Assembly: GCF_013300825.1 (NCBI RefSeq)
Contig: NZ_JAAIMY010000019.1
Span: forward strand, 1 to 64,000
Source: Blautia wexlerae
GTDB taxonomy: Bacteria; Bacillota; Clostridia; Lachnospirales; Lachnospiraceae
Length of the DNA: 64,000 nucleotides
Reading direction: 5' to 3'
Positions within the stretch are counted from its first letter, which is position 1. Every line of letters starts with the position of its first letter. This document shows, in pieces, positions 1 through 10,662 of this stretch. The notes beneath the pieces were generated by a model that was given only the letters and a program-made list of their open reading frames with translations, had not been told where the DNA came from and made no database searches. A program made the translations under genes and the position numbers.

Positions 1-60
1 AGAATTTTCGAGAATCGTATGTGTTTCACTGTTTAGTTATCAAGGTTGTCTGTCTTGCGA
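1..60 (-). other. Probable rRNA operon leader (runs off the left edge)
   Basis: Read on the minus strand, this holds ACCTTGATAACTAAACAG (positions 45 to about 28), a motif of the kind found in Firmicutes pre-rRNA leaders ahead of 16S rRNA. It lies directly downstream of two strong tandem promoters pointing left. No mature rRNA lies inside the window, so identity as an rRNA leader is inferred from the motif and the promoters. Confidence 0.55.
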
Positions 61-70
61 CAGCTTGTTT

Positions 71-99
71 ATTTTATCATGTTGTTTTTGATTTGTCAA
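71..99 (-). promoter_or_regulatory. Proximal promoter (P2) of the putative rRNA operon
   Basis: On the minus strand a perfect TTGACA (99-94) and TAAAAT (76-71) are separated by 17 bp. The sequence just downstream, ATAAACAAGCTGTC, repeats that after P1, so the two promoters look like a duplicated unit about 92 bp apart. Confidence 0.75.
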
Positions 100-162
100 G
101 AACTTTTTTAAGTTTTTTCAAATCTTTTTTCAACCGATTTACTGTTCGTTGACAGCTTGTTT

Positions 163-191
163 ACTTTATCATAGTTTCAAGTGTTTGTCAA
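163..191 (-). promoter_or_regulatory. Distal promoter (P1) of the putative rRNA operon
   Basis: On the minus strand TTGACA (191-186) and TAAAGT (168-163) are separated by 17 bp. It lies about 40 bp downstream of the tRNA-Ser 3' end and transcribes to the left, in tandem with P2. Confidence 0.75.
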
Positions 192-231
192 CATCTTTTT
201 TATTTATTTTTTGTTTTCCAAAAAATAAAAG

Positions 232-319
232 CGGAGAAGGAGGGATTTGAACCCTCGCGCCGCGTTAGCGACCTATACCCTTAGCAGGGGCACCTCTTCG
301 GCCTCTTGAGTACTTCTCC
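232..319 (-). tRNA. tRNA-Ser (anticodon GCU)
   Basis: An 88-nt class II tRNA with a long variable arm. The acceptor arms GGAGAAG and CTTCTCC pair fully, with discriminator G. The anticodon loop CTGCTAA presents GCT, reading AGC/AGU serine codons, and the T loop contains GGTTCAAATCC. The 3' CCA is not encoded. It sits just upstream of two rRNA-type promoters on the same strand, so it may be a separate unit or feed into the same transcript. Confidence 0.95.
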
Positions 320-396
320 AGACTCCGAACTAATAGTTCAATATTAAATTCGAATGCACTTTGGAATCTCCCGAAGCGCATTTGTAATTATATGTA

Positions 397-426
397 AAAA
401 AACCTGTTTTGTCAACAGGTTTTTTT
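397..426 (-). terminator. Intrinsic terminator after plsC
   Basis: The stem AAAAAACCTG / CAGGTTTTTT around a short loop is symmetrical and could work in both directions. On the minus strand it ends the plsC transcript ahead of tRNA-Ser. The rest of the 320-495 gap shows nothing else recognisable. Confidence 0.8.
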
Positions 427-495
427 ACTTTTTTTCATATTTTTTATTTTTTACCCTAAAATCCAGTTTCAGAACCTGCAAATTTCATACTTCCC

Positions 496-1209
496 TCAAG
501 AAGTATACTGTGCTATTGTCGCTTCGATACGGCTTTTTACCTCTGCTGCAATCTCTGTTGTTTTCATATCTTTATACTCATCATAGTATATGGGTTCCAG
601 AAAGTGTACCTGCACTGTTAGTTTCTTAACAGATCCCGTATCAAACGCTTTATAAGAATCAATCAGTGCTACAGGTACGATCGGACATTTTGATTTCGTT
701 GCAGCTTTAAAACTTCCACCTTTAAATTCCTGCGGATGATTGCCGTCTTTGCTTCTAGTTCCCTCGGCAAAAATCAGATAGTTTCGTCCTGCCTTTACTT
801 CTTTGATAACATTAATGATTACCTGCATAGATTGTTTGACATCATCGCGGTCAATCATAAACGCTTTCATGCATGCAAATACCTGCTTCAGAAATGGTAC
901 GTTTGTCAGTTCTTTTTTTGCCACTACCGAGAAAGGTACCGGACATACCTGTATGATTGCAAGTACATCAAATAACCCCTGATGATTGGGAAAGAAAATA
1001 AATCCATTTTCTTTGGGAATATTTTCCATACCATGACCGTCAATTACCAGATTTCCGCCTTTCACTGCTCTGTTATCTACATATTTAAGAAGCTGATATC
1101 TCTGTTGTTCACTATAACGTTCTGCATGCGATGCATACCAGCATAACTTAAACCATCCATATGGAACAAAAAAGAGATTTCTAAATACCATCAGTAATAT
1201 TCTTTTCAT
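496..1209 (-). CDS. plsC: 1-acyl-sn-glycerol-3-phosphate acyltransferase
   Basis: A 237-residue membrane-associated acyltransferase that transfers a second acyl chain to lysophosphatidic acid to form phosphatidic acid in phospholipid synthesis. Two family blocks are visible: the catalytic NHxxxxD box as NHQGLFD (about residues 75-81) and the glycerol-phosphate-binding block EGTRS (about 150). The hydrophobic N-terminus (LLMVFRNLFFVPYGWF) suits membrane attachment, and the length is normal. The start has a GAGGGC ribosome site. It is last in a minus-strand run gyrB-gyrA-lipoprotein-plsC and is followed by a clear terminator. Confidence 0.93.
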   Translation of the reverse strand: MKRILLMVFRNLFFVPYGWFKLCWYASHAERYSEQQRYQLLKYVDNRAVKGGNLVIDGHGMENIPKENGFIFFPNHQGLFDVLAIIQVCPVPFSVVAKKELTNVPFLKQVFACMKAFMIDRDDVKQSMQVIINVIKEVKAGRNYLIFAEGTRSKDGNHPQEFKGGSFKAATKSKCPIVPVALIDSYKAFDTGSVKKLTVQVHFLEPIYYDEYKDMKTTEIAAEVKSRIEATIAQYTS

Positions 1210-1227
1210 TTTTTTGCCCTCGATATA

Positions 1228-1785
1228 TTATGCTCCTGCTTTTTCCGAAATTTTGTCTTCATATCCCGGATTCTTCTTGATAAATGTTTCATATGCTTTG
1301 GTATATGTCTTGTAAGCATCTGTCTTCATAAATTTGACATATGCTGTAGACGCCTGAGTTTTCATATCATCTGTGATCTGTGACGGTGCCATGATATAAT
1401 AAGCTTTATCCTGTTTACCGACCATATAAGTTCCAATACATGGATATTCCTGATCATCCTCCAGGATCAGATTGTAGGTTATGTATACATAACTGTACTT
1501 GTCATTTTCAGAAAGGATCTCGCAATCCTGAACAGATACTTTCTTAGGATTATGTGATGCAAAATATTTGAGTGTTGCTGTAATCTCTGTCTGAAGATCT
1601 GCTTCTGTATTATCTGCCTGGTTATAACACTCCTTTACCTTCTTTTCTTTCCCGTCAGTATAGGACTGAATCAATTCCTCTGTTACTTTTTCCGGTGATT
1701 TATGACTCACTCCCCCACATCCTGCCACACAGAGTGTCAGTAATACCAACACTCCGGCTGCAAGATATCTGTACCATTTCTTCAT
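1228..1785 (-). CDS. Predicted lipoprotein of unknown function
   Basis: 185 residues with a lipoprotein signal peptide: a lysine-positive start, a hydrophobic core, and the lipobox VAGC with the lipidated Cys near residue 23. The mature part has a charged helix containing YTDGKEKKVKECYNQAD and then a small alpha+beta domain, reminiscent of the small extracytoplasmic DUF4878/NTF2-like lipoproteins, but I do not recognise the family with certainty. It starts 2 bp after the gyrA stop with a GAGGAA ribosome site, so it is probably co-transcribed with gyrase and exported to the outer face of the membrane. The function is unknown. Confidence 0.85.
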   Translation of the reverse strand: MKKWYRYLAAGVLVLLTLCVAGCGGVSHKSPEKVTEELIQSYTDGKEKKVKECYNQADNTEADLQTEITATLKYFASHNPKKVSVQDCEILSENDKYSYVYITYNLILEDDQEYPCIGTYMVGKQDKAYYIMAPSQITDDMKTQASTAYVKFMKTDAYKTYTKAYETFIKKNPGYEDKISEKAGA

Positions 1786-1787
1786 GG

Positions 1788-4361
1788 TTATTCCTCTTCC
1801 CCTCTGTTTTCATCCTGTGTGCCCAGATCTGTAAGCGGATCAGACTCTTCTGTTTCTGTACTGTCTGTAATTTCCACTGCTGCCTGCTGTGCATTTGCAT
1901 CTTTCTCTTCTTTATCTCTCACTTTAGCTACACTGGCTACAGTGACACCCTCTGTAAGATTAATCAGTTTTACACCTGATGTAATTCTTCCAAGAATGGA
2001 AATATCAGAGCATGCGATTCTGATGATAATACCTTCCGTAGTAATCAGCATTACTTCATTATCTTCATTTACAGCTCTTGCTCCGATTACATCACCTGTT
2101 TTCTCGGTAATCTTATAACATTTTACACCTTTACCACCACGATTCTGACAGGTAAATTCACCCATAGAAGTACGTTTACCCATACCATTTGCAGAAACTA
2201 TCAGCAGACAATCTCCCTGAGAATTCAGCTGCATTGCCACCACTTCGTCTCCATCATCAATATTCATACCGCGTACACCCATAGAAGTTCTGCCTGTACT
2301 CCTTACATCTGTTTCTTTAAAACGGATACACATACCATCTTTCGTAACAAGAATTATATCCTTCTTATCATCTGTAAGCTTAACCTCGATCAGCTCATCA
2401 TCATCACGCAGTGTGATAGCTGCCAGTCCGTTTTTACGCACATTTGCATATTCTTTAATTGGTGTTTTCTTTACCAGGCCATTCTTCGTGGCCATCATCA
2501 GATAATGACCATCTTCAAATTTGCGGAGCGGAATTACTGCAGTGATGCATTCGCCCGGCATAAGCTGTAACAGGTTAATAATCGCGGTTCCCCTTGCGGT
2601 ACGTCCTGCCTCCGGAATCTCATATGCCTTCAGACGATATACTCTTCCTGTATTTGTAAAGAACATCAGATAATGATGGGTAGTTGTCATCAAAAGTTCC
2701 TCAATGTAGTCATCCTCAAGAGTCTGCATTCCCTTGATTCCTCTTCCACCTCTGTTCTGGCTTCTGAAATTGTCTACTGTCATTCTCTTAATATATCCAA
2801 GTTTAGTCATTGTGATCACTGTATTTTCTCTCGGAATCAGATCCTCTGTAGAAATATCGTATACGTCATATCCGACAGAAGTTCTTCTGTCGTCTCCGTA
2901 TTTCTCTGCAATTGCAAGAATTTCCTCACGAATTACGCGAAGAAGAAGATTTCTGTCAGCAAGGATTGCTTCGTATTTACGGATTTTTTCCATTAAATCA
3001 GCATATTCTGCTTCCAGCTTCTCTCTTTCCAGACCTGTCAGAGCACGCAGACGCATATCTACGATTGCCAATGCCTGAACATCTGTCAGTTCAAAGCGAT
3101 CCATTAATTCCTGTTTTGCGATCTGCACATTCTGCGAAGCTCTGATAATACGGATTACCTCATCAATATTGTCCAGTGCTTTTAACAGACCTTCTAAAAT
3201 GTGAGCTCTCTCCCTTGCTTTATTCAGGTCATATTTCGTTCTTCTGGTTACTACATCTTCCTGATGGGCCAGATAATATTCCAGCATCTGTTTCAGATTT
3301 AATACCTTCGGTTCCAGACTTCCATTATTCGGAATAAGTGAAAGCATATTTACGCCAAAAGTATCCTGTAACTGAGTATGCTTGTACAATAAATTCAAAA
3401 CTACATTTGCATTTGCATCTTTACGCAGATCAATGCAGATTCTCATTCCCTCACGGCTGGAATGGTCATTCAGGTCTGTAATCCCGTCAATCTTTTTATC
3501 TCTTACAAGTTCTGCAATCTTTGAGATCAGACGCGCTTTATTTACCAGATACGGAAGCTCTGTAACAATAATTCTGGACTTTCCGTTTGGAAGAGTCTCA
3601 ATGTTTGTTACCGCACGTACACGAATCTTGCCGCGTCCTGTTCTGTATGCTTCTTCAATTCCTCTTCTTCCAAGAATTGTGGCACCTGTAGGAAAATCAG
3701 GACCTTTTACAATATCCAGGATCTCTTCCATGGTAGTTTCGCGCTGTTCTTCGATGGTATTGTCAATAATCTTGACAACAGCATCCACAACCTCTCTCAG
3801 ATTATGAGGAGGGATATTAGTAGCCATTCCTACTGCAATACCTGAAGTTCCATTTACCAGAAGATTCGGATAACGGGACGGCAACACAACCGGCTCTCTC
3901 TCTGTCTCATCAAAGTTAGGCTGAAAGTCAACCGTATCTTTGTTGATATCTGCCAGCATTTCCATGGAAATCTTACTCAGACGTGCCTCAGTGTATCGCA
4001 TGGCTGCTGCCCCGTCACCATCTACGGAACCAAAGTTTCCATGTCCGTCTACCAGCGGATATCTGGTAGACCATTCCTGTGCCATATTTACAAGTGCTCC
4101 ATAAATAGAACTGTCGCCATGTGGATGATATTTACCCATTGTATCACCGACAATACGCGCACATTTACGATGCGGTTTGTCAGGACCATTATTCAGTTCT
4201 ATCATGGAATACAATACACGTCGCTGAACCGGTTTCAGACCGTCTCTTACATCAGGCAGTGCTCTGGAAGCGATAACGCTCATGGCATAATCAATGTAAG
4301 AGTCCTTCATGGTCTTTTCCAGATCCACCTCGTGGACTTTGTCAAAAATATTATCTTCCAT
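1788..4361 (-). CDS. gyrA: DNA gyrase subunit A
   Basis: 857 residues of the DNA breakage-rejoining subunit of gyrase, which introduces negative supercoils as an A2B2 tetramer. The catalytic tyrosine is Y123 in [11 protein letters not shown], one residue later than in E. coli. The GyrA box is present as [10 protein letters not shown] (about 530) ahead of the beta-pinwheel wrapping domain, and the C-terminal tail is acidic. The quinolone-resistance region reads [12 protein letters not shown], so the position matching E. coli Asp87 is Gly (G88). It lies 19 bp downstream of gyrB with its own GGAG ribosome site, forming a gyrBA operon. Confidence 0.98.
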   Translation of the reverse strand: MEDNIFDKVHEVDLEKTMKDSYIDYAMSVIASRALPDVRDGLKPVQRRVLYSMIELNNGPDKPHRKCARIVGDTMGKYHPHGDSSIYGALVNMAQEWSTRYPLVDGHGNFGSVDGDGAAAMRYTEARLSKISMEMLADINKDTVDFQPNFDETEREPVVLPSRYPNLLVNGTSGIAVGMATNIPPHNLREVVDAVVKIIDNTIEEQRETTMEEILDIVKGPDFPTGATILGRRGIEEAYRTGRGKIRVRAVTNIETLPNGKSRIIVTELPYLVNKARLISKIAELVRDKKIDGITDLNDHSSREGMRICIDLRKDANANVVLNLLYKHTQLQDTFGVNMLSLIPNNGSLEPKVLNLKQMLEYYLAHQEDVVTRRTKYDLNKARERAHILEGLLKALDNIDEVIRIIRASQNVQIAKQELMDRFELTDVQALAIVDMRLRALTGLEREKLEAEYADLMEKIRKYEAILADRNLLLRVIREEILAIAEKYGDDRRTSVGYDVYDISTEDLIPRENTVITMTKLGYIKRMTVDNFRSQNRGGRGIKGMQTLEDDYIEELLMTTTHHYLMFFTNTGRVYRLKAYEIPEAGRTARGTAIINLLQLMPGECITAVIPLRKFEDGHYLMMATKNGLVKKTPIKEYANVRKNGLAAITLRDDDELIEVKLTDDKKDIILVTKDGMCIRFKETDVRSTGRTSMGVRGMNIDDGDEVVAMQLNSQGDCLLIVSANGMGKRTSMGEFTCQNRGGKGVKCYKITEKTGDVIGARAVNEDNEVMLITTEGIIIRIACSDISILGRITSGVKLINLTEGVTVASVAKVRDKEEKDANAQQAAVEITDSTETEESDPLTDLGTQDENRGEEE

Positions 4362-4380
4362 TTATCTATTCTCCCTATTA

Positions 4381-6397
<2,017 letters not shown>

Positions 6398-6421
6398 ATC
6401 TGGACATAATAATACAAATTT

Positions 6422-6450
6422 ATTATAGCACAAAAGCCCATCGCTTGCCA
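6422..6450 (-). promoter_or_regulatory. Candidate gyrB promoter
   Basis: On the minus strand a perfect TATAAT (6427-6422) lies 17 bp downstream of a weak TGGCAA -35 element (6450-6445). Transcription would start near 6415, giving a leader of about 110 nt that contains the whole hairpin. Confidence 0.5.
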
Positions 6451-6460
6451 CAGCCTTAAC

Positions 6461-6494
6461 AAAAAAGAATCCCCGAAAATGGGAATTCTTTTGT
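6461..6494 (-). terminator. Intrinsic terminator after rsmI
   Basis: On the minus strand AAAAGAATTCCC, loop ATTTTC, GGGGATTCTTTTTT forms a stem ending in a T run, 12 bp after the rsmI stop and just upstream of the gyrB promoter. Confidence 0.85.
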
Positions 6495-6505
6495 AAGTAT
6501 TATGA

Positions 6506-7348
6506 CTATTTATTTATCAGATACTGGTAAACATCTCTTTTGGTCATTCCTCTGTCATTTGCCACAAGTTTCATAGCTTCTTTTCTGGAATGCCCCTGAT
6601 TTTCATATAATTCCATATGTTCTTCTATTGTTATTTTCTCCCAGGAAGCCTTCTGTTCCTCTTCCATCTCCTGTCTGCTTCTGCCTTTGATCACAAGCAC
6701 ACATTCACCCAGTGGCTTCTCTGTCTGATAATAAAGGATCAGCTCCTTGATAGTCGTATGGAATGCAGTCTCATGTCTTTTCGTCAGTTCCCTGCAAAGA
6801 GTCATTCTGCGATTTCCAAGAGTTTCCTTCAATTCCTCCAGAGTTCTTACCAGTCTGTGAGGAGCCTCATAGAGAATGATAGTTCTCGTTTCATTCTTCA
6901 GTTCTTCCAGAATCAATTTTCTTTCTTTTTTATCTGCCGGAAGAAATGCTTCAAAAGCGAATCTTCTTGTTGGAAGTCCGGACAGTGTCAGGGCAGTGAT
7001 ACAGGCAGCAGGTCCCGGAAGAGACGTTACTTCAATCCCTGCTTCATAACACATTGCCGCAAGCTCCTCTCCCGGATCCGAGATTCCTGGCGTTCCCGCA
7101 TCTGTGATCAATGCAATATTCTGACCTTCCTGCATTTTACTGATCAGAACATATGCCTTATCAATTTTGTTGTACTCATGATAACTGGTCATAGGTGTTT
7201 TTATATCAAAATGGTTCAGCAGTTTAATACTGTTTCTGGTATCCTCTGCTGCAATAAGATCCACTTCTTTCAATGTTCGAAGTACCCGGAGTGTGATATC
7301 CTCCAGATTTCCTATGGGTGTTGCACATAAATACAATTTACCACTCAT
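6506..7348 (-). CDS. rsmI: 16S rRNA (cytidine1402-2'-O)-methyltransferase
   Basis: 280 residues, the family's normal length. RsmI uses SAM to 2'-O-methylate C1402 in the 16S rRNA decoding centre. Tetrapyrrole-methylase-fold motifs are clear: ATPIGNLEDITLRVL near the N-terminus, AAEDTRNS, and the SAM-binding TDAGTPGISDPG near residue 85, with the small C-terminal helical domain afterwards. It is last in a minus-strand run with trmN6, ricT and holB, an order shared with the B. subtilis yaaT-yabB-yabC region, and is followed by a terminator. Confidence 0.96.
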   Translation of the reverse strand: MSGKLYLCATPIGNLEDITLRVLRTLKEVDLIAAEDTRNSIKLLNHFDIKTPMTSYHEYNKIDKAYVLISKMQEGQNIALITDAGTPGISDPGEELAAMCYEAGIEVTSLPGPAACITALTLSGLPTRRFAFEAFLPADKKERKLILEELKNETRTIILYEAPHRLVRTLEELKETLGNRRMTLCRELTKRHETAFHTTIKELILYYQTEKPLGECVLVIKGRSRQEMEEEQKASWEKITIEEHMELYENQGHSRKEAMKLVANDRGMTKRDVYQYLINK

Positions 7349-7388
7349 AATTTGTTTCCTCTCATATTACTTTGCAAATAAAGTTCGG

Positions 7389-8129
7389 TTAAATCATATC
7401 ATAAATCTTCCGTATATTCTCCGTATAGACTCCTGGCTCTTTATATACGATCAGAGGCGGTTCCACTGTAATTCTGGAATTTCCTCCCTTTAATGCCTCG
7501 ATCAGAACCATGTTTGGTTCTCTGTCTATGTATGGATATACAAGTTGCATCCTTTTTGGCTCCAGACGATACTTTGTGAGAACATTCATAATCTCTGCAA
7601 GTCTGAACGGTCTGTGGACCATATAAAATCTTCCACGTTCTTTCAGAACCTTTGATGCCTGGCTCACCACATCCTCCAGATTACAGAGTACTTCATGTCT
7701 GGCAATTGCTTTTGGCATGTCCGGATTGCGAAGTCCATGCTGTCCGATCATATAAGGTGGATTACTTGTCACTACATCAAAAGAAGCTGCCCCAAAAATC
7801 TCAGCAGCTTCCTTAATATCACCCTGTACGATCTCAACATCGTTCTCCAGATGATTATATCTGACACTGCGTCCGGCCATATCTGCACACTCTTTCTGAA
7901 TCTCAAGTCCTGTAAAGTGTTTCCCATTTGTTTTGGTTTTAAGCAGGATCGGGATAATTCCCGTTCCTGTTCCCAGATCCAGAGCAGTCTCACCTTTTTT
8001 TACTTTTGCAAAGCCAGAAAGAAGAACTGCGTCCATCCCAAAACAGAATTTATCCGGATCCTGAATCACATAATATCCATTCTGAAGATCATCTACACGT
8101 TCATTATCTTTTACCAGCTGATCAGTCAT
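7389..8129 (-). CDS. trmN6: tRNA1(Val) A37 N6-methyltransferase family protein
   Basis: 246 residues of a class I SAM-dependent methyltransferase of the YfiC/YabB family, which methylates N6 of A37 in tRNA. The SAM motif ALDLGTGTGIIPI (about residues 50-62) and the catalytic SNPPY motif typical of N6-adenine enzymes (about 122-126) are both visible. Its start overlaps the end of ricT by 8 bp, indicating translational coupling. The specific tRNA substrate is assumed from family and synteny. Confidence 0.88.
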   Translation of the reverse strand: MTDQLVKDNERVDDLQNGYYVIQDPDKFCFGMDAVLLSGFAKVKKGETALDLGTGTGIIPILLKTKTNGKHFTGLEIQKECADMAGRSVRYNHLENDVEIVQGDIKEAAEIFGAASFDVVTSNPPYMIGQHGLRNPDMPKAIARHEVLCNLEDVVSQASKVLKERGRFYMVHRPFRLAEIMNVLTKYRLEPKRMQLVYPYIDREPNMVLIEALKGGNSRITVEPPLIVYKEPGVYTENIRKIYDMI

Positions 8130-9021
8130 TTAATTTGGAATCTCCTTTTTTATCTTCCAGATTTCCAAGTTCTTTTAATTCTTTCTCAGAGACTTTGACT
8201 TTCTTCTTTCTCGGTCTGAATTTCAGGTCATCTACCGGAAATTCCTGAATTTCTTTCTCGTCATTAATCTCTACAATTACCTTTACACGCTGACGGAGCA
8301 CATTTACACTGTGTACAGTTCCGGTAAGTCCATCCGGAGTCGTAACTGTATCTCCCAGGCCCGGAAGCTTTTTATTCAGCTCTTCGTATGTCTCCTGCTC
8401 ATTCTTCAGACAGCACATCAGCCTTCCACACACACCGGAAATCTTTGTCTGATTAAGAGACAGATTCTGCTCTTTAGCCATCTTGATGGATACCGGTGCA
8501 AACTCAGACAGATATGTGTGACAGCACAGACATCTTCCGCAGATACCGATTCCTCCCAGAATCTTCGTCTCATCGCGGACACCAATCTGGCGAAGTTCGA
8601 TACGTGTTTTAAAAATTGCTGCCAGATCTTTTACCAGCTGACGAAAATCAATTCTGCCGTCAGCAGTAAAATAAAACAGCACTTTATTATTATCAAATGT
8701 ATACTCCGCATCTATCAGCTTCATTTCCAGACCATGTTCACGAATCTTCTTCTGACAGATTTTAAATGCCTCTCTCTCTCTGACTCTGTTCTGTACCTCT
8801 CTCTCGTCGTCCTCCTTTGTTGCCACACGAAGAACTTCTTTGAGAGGATGGACAACATCTTCCTCCCCAACTTCTCTTGGTGCAAGTACGACTTTCCCGT
8901 ATTCAATTCCCCGGGCTGTCTCCACGATCACGTGATCGCCTGTTTTAATCTCGTAATCTTTAGGACTGAAATAATAAATCTTGCCTACATTACGAAATCT
9001 CACGCCTACTACTTTTGTCAT
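8122..9021 (-). CDS. ricT: PSP1-domain protein RicT (YaaT)
   Basis: 299 residues with the PSP1 domain. In B. subtilis RicT works with RicA and RicF in an Fe-S-containing complex that promotes RNase Y-dependent RNA processing and affects sporulation and competence. The cysteines that could hold a cluster are present in CGRCLCCHTY (about 165-175) and CGRLMCC (about 200-206). The C-terminus is lysine-rich (FRPRKKKVKVSEKELKE). It starts 1 bp after holB ends. Genes for RicA and RicF are not in the window, and yabA, which lies next to yaaT in B. subtilis, is missing. Confidence 0.93.
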   Translation of the reverse strand: MTKVVGVRFRNVGKIYYFSPKDYEIKTGDHVIVETARGIEYGKVVLAPREVGEEDVVHPLKEVLRVATKEDDEREVQNRVREREAFKICQKKIREHGLEMKLIDAEYTFDNNKVLFYFTADGRIDFRQLVKDLAAIFKTRIELRQIGVRDETKILGGIGICGRCLCCHTYLSEFAPVSIKMAKEQNLSLNQTKISGVCGRLMCCLKNEQETYEELNKKLPGLGDTVTTPDGLTGTVHSVNVLRQRVKVIVEINDEKEIQEFPVDDLKFRPRKKKVKVSEKELKELGNLEDKKGDSKLND

Positions 9022-9022
9022 T

Positions 9023-10012
9023 CTATTTCTCCCTGATCGTCAGGAACAGCAATTCAAATGCCAGATCAAAATTAACATTTGCTTTCAGACGTACCTTTGT
9101 CTTCTGAATAGAATCCAGAATGTTCTCCAGATTCTCGTAGGAACGCTGCTTTGCCTGTTCTCTGATAAAATTAATTTCCTGTTTAAATACCAGATTGTCA
9201 ATCTCCTGTGTTGCCTTAAACATCAGGACATCTCTGAACCAGAACTGGAAAATATCCAGATAATCGTTGATATTCTGTTTGTCCTCAGAAAGACTCTTAA
9301 TCGCATCTGACAGTTCATAAACTTCCATGGTGTTTGCATATTTAAGAATCCTCAGTGCATTTTGAGTCATCTCTGCAAACTCCTGAGAAGTAGCTGCTTC
9401 TTTTGCCCTTCCAATACTGCCCTGTGCAAAGGATGCGTCAATCTCTGCCTGGTAATCCGGAACATGAAGATGCTCCATCAGATATTTCTTTACAAGACCG
9501 TCATCCACTACCTTCAGATCAAGACGAACACATCTTGACTGAATAGTCGGCAGCAGTCCCCCGATATTATTAGTCAGCAAAAGAATCACTGCATATTCCG
9601 GCGGCTCTTCAATTGTTTTAAGAAGAGCATTCTGTGCCTGTGGTGTCATAAGATCTGCATCTGCAATAATATAAATCTTGTAAGGACTGTAATATGGTCT
9701 GATATCTATATCATTGATCACCTGATCCCTGATCTCGTCAATTGTGATCGTTCCGGGTTTCTCATGACTGACCATAATAATGTCCGGATGATTCTTACCC
9801 ATCGCCTTTTTGCAGGAGTCGCATTTCTGGCAGGGTTCTGTACCTCCGGCCTCACACTGAAGTGTTGTCGCAAAAGTCCCTGCAAGGAGCTTCTTACCAG
9901 AACCTGGTTCGCCGGTAAAAATATAAGAATGCGATATTTTTCCTGATTCTATTGCATTTTTTAAATGTCCTATAATCTCTTCATGTCCGATAATATTGTT
10001 AAATCCCATCAT
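9023..10012 (-). CDS. holB: DNA polymerase III subunit delta' (clamp loader)
   Basis: 329 residues from the ATG at 10012. The AAA+ clamp-loader subunit has GEPGSGKKLLAGT as P-loop (about 36-48), a zinc-binding module CEAGGTEPCQKCDSCKK, and the RFC-box-like IADADLMTPQAQNALLKTIEEPP. The P-loop ends GKK rather than GKT/S, consistent with a non-hydrolysing subunit. Open frame extends to a GTG at 10021, but that codon overlaps the GAGGTG ribosome site, so ATG 10012 (or 10009) is likelier. A 52-bp gap separates it from the upstream Gmk-like gene. Confidence 0.93.
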   Translation of the reverse strand: MMGFNNIIGHEEIIGHLKNAIESGKISHSYIFTGEPGSGKKLLAGTFATTLQCEAGGTEPCQKCDSCKKAMGKNHPDIIMVSHEKPGTITIDEIRDQVINDIDIRPYYSPYKIYIIADADLMTPQAQNALLKTIEEPPEYAVILLLTNNIGGLLPTIQSRCVRLDLKVVDDGLVKKYLMEHLHVPDYQAEIDASFAQGSIGRAKEAATSQEFAEMTQNALRILKYANTMEVYELSDAIKSLSEDKQNINDYLDIFQFWFRDVLMFKATQEIDNLVFKQEINFIREQAKQRSYENLENILDSIQKTKVRLKANVNFDLAFELLFLTIREK

Positions 10013-10064
10013 AAGAATCACCTCACCAGTCCGTTTTGTAAGATATTATACCATAAAAGAAGAA

Positions 10065-10652
10065 CTATTGCACAGACTTTATATAATTTGCGATTTCTTT
10101 CACACAGTCATCAAGATTTATATTCTGAAAACGTTTTTCTATCCCTGCGTTCAGAATATTTTCCTCTGAAAAATCCGACTGATCTGCAATAAATCTTCTG
10201 CACATTTCCTCATATCTTGGATTTTCCTGTTCTCTCTCTCTATTAAGAGCACGACTCAGTCTTTCTCCATCTTCTACCTGGACATAAACAGGACAGACTG
10301 CATCTTCCCCATAGTATTTACGCATCTTTTTAAATGACTCCAGAGTACCGATTCCCAGATAATCGGAATCTGTAAGGTTCACCTGACCATCATCTGCAGT
10401 AAAATAAGTCCATATTCCATGAACCGTATGATATGCTCTCTCCTCAATAAGATTTCCGTTTTTTCTGAATTCTTCCAGTTTTCCGTCATCTACAAAATAA
10501 TAATTTTTTCCATCCTGCTCTCCTGCCCTGATCGGGCGGGTTGTATACAGAATAAGTGTTTTCAGATTCAATTCTTTATGTGCGGCCAGAAGTGAATAGA
10601 TTCTGTCTTTTCCGGATGCACTCTTTCCCATGATGTAAAAAATCTTTCCCAT
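10065..10652 (-). CDS. Guanylate-kinase-like P-loop protein
   Basis: 195 residues from the ATG at 10652, related to guanylate kinase (the motifs LYTTRPIRAGEQDGKNYYFV and ERAYH match the GMP-binding part). The P-loop reads MGKSASGKDRIY: the residues after the Lys are Asp and Arg where active Gmk has G-T or S-S. The GMP-binding region is modified too. It overlaps the upstream decarboxylase frame and sits in the position that B. subtilis gives to thymidylate kinase (yaaO-tmk-...-holB). It could be a true GMP kinase, a divergent nucleotide kinase, or a regulatory relative; sequence alone does not decide. Confidence 0.8.
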   Translation of the reverse strand: MGKIFYIMGKSASGKDRIYSLLAAHKELNLKTLILYTTRPIRAGEQDGKNYYFVDDGKLEEFRKNGNLIEERAYHTVHGIWTYFTADDGQVNLTDSDYLGIGTLESFKKMRKYYGEDAVCPVYVQVEDGERLSRALNREREQENPRYEEMCRRFIADQSDFSEENILNAGIEKRFQNINLDDCVKEIANYIKSVQ

Positions 10653-10662
10653 ATCTGTTATG

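Noticed and set aside
8926-8937. GATCACGTGATC, a CACGTG palindrome resembling parS
   Set aside because: The outer bases do not match parS (TGTTTCACGTGAAACA).
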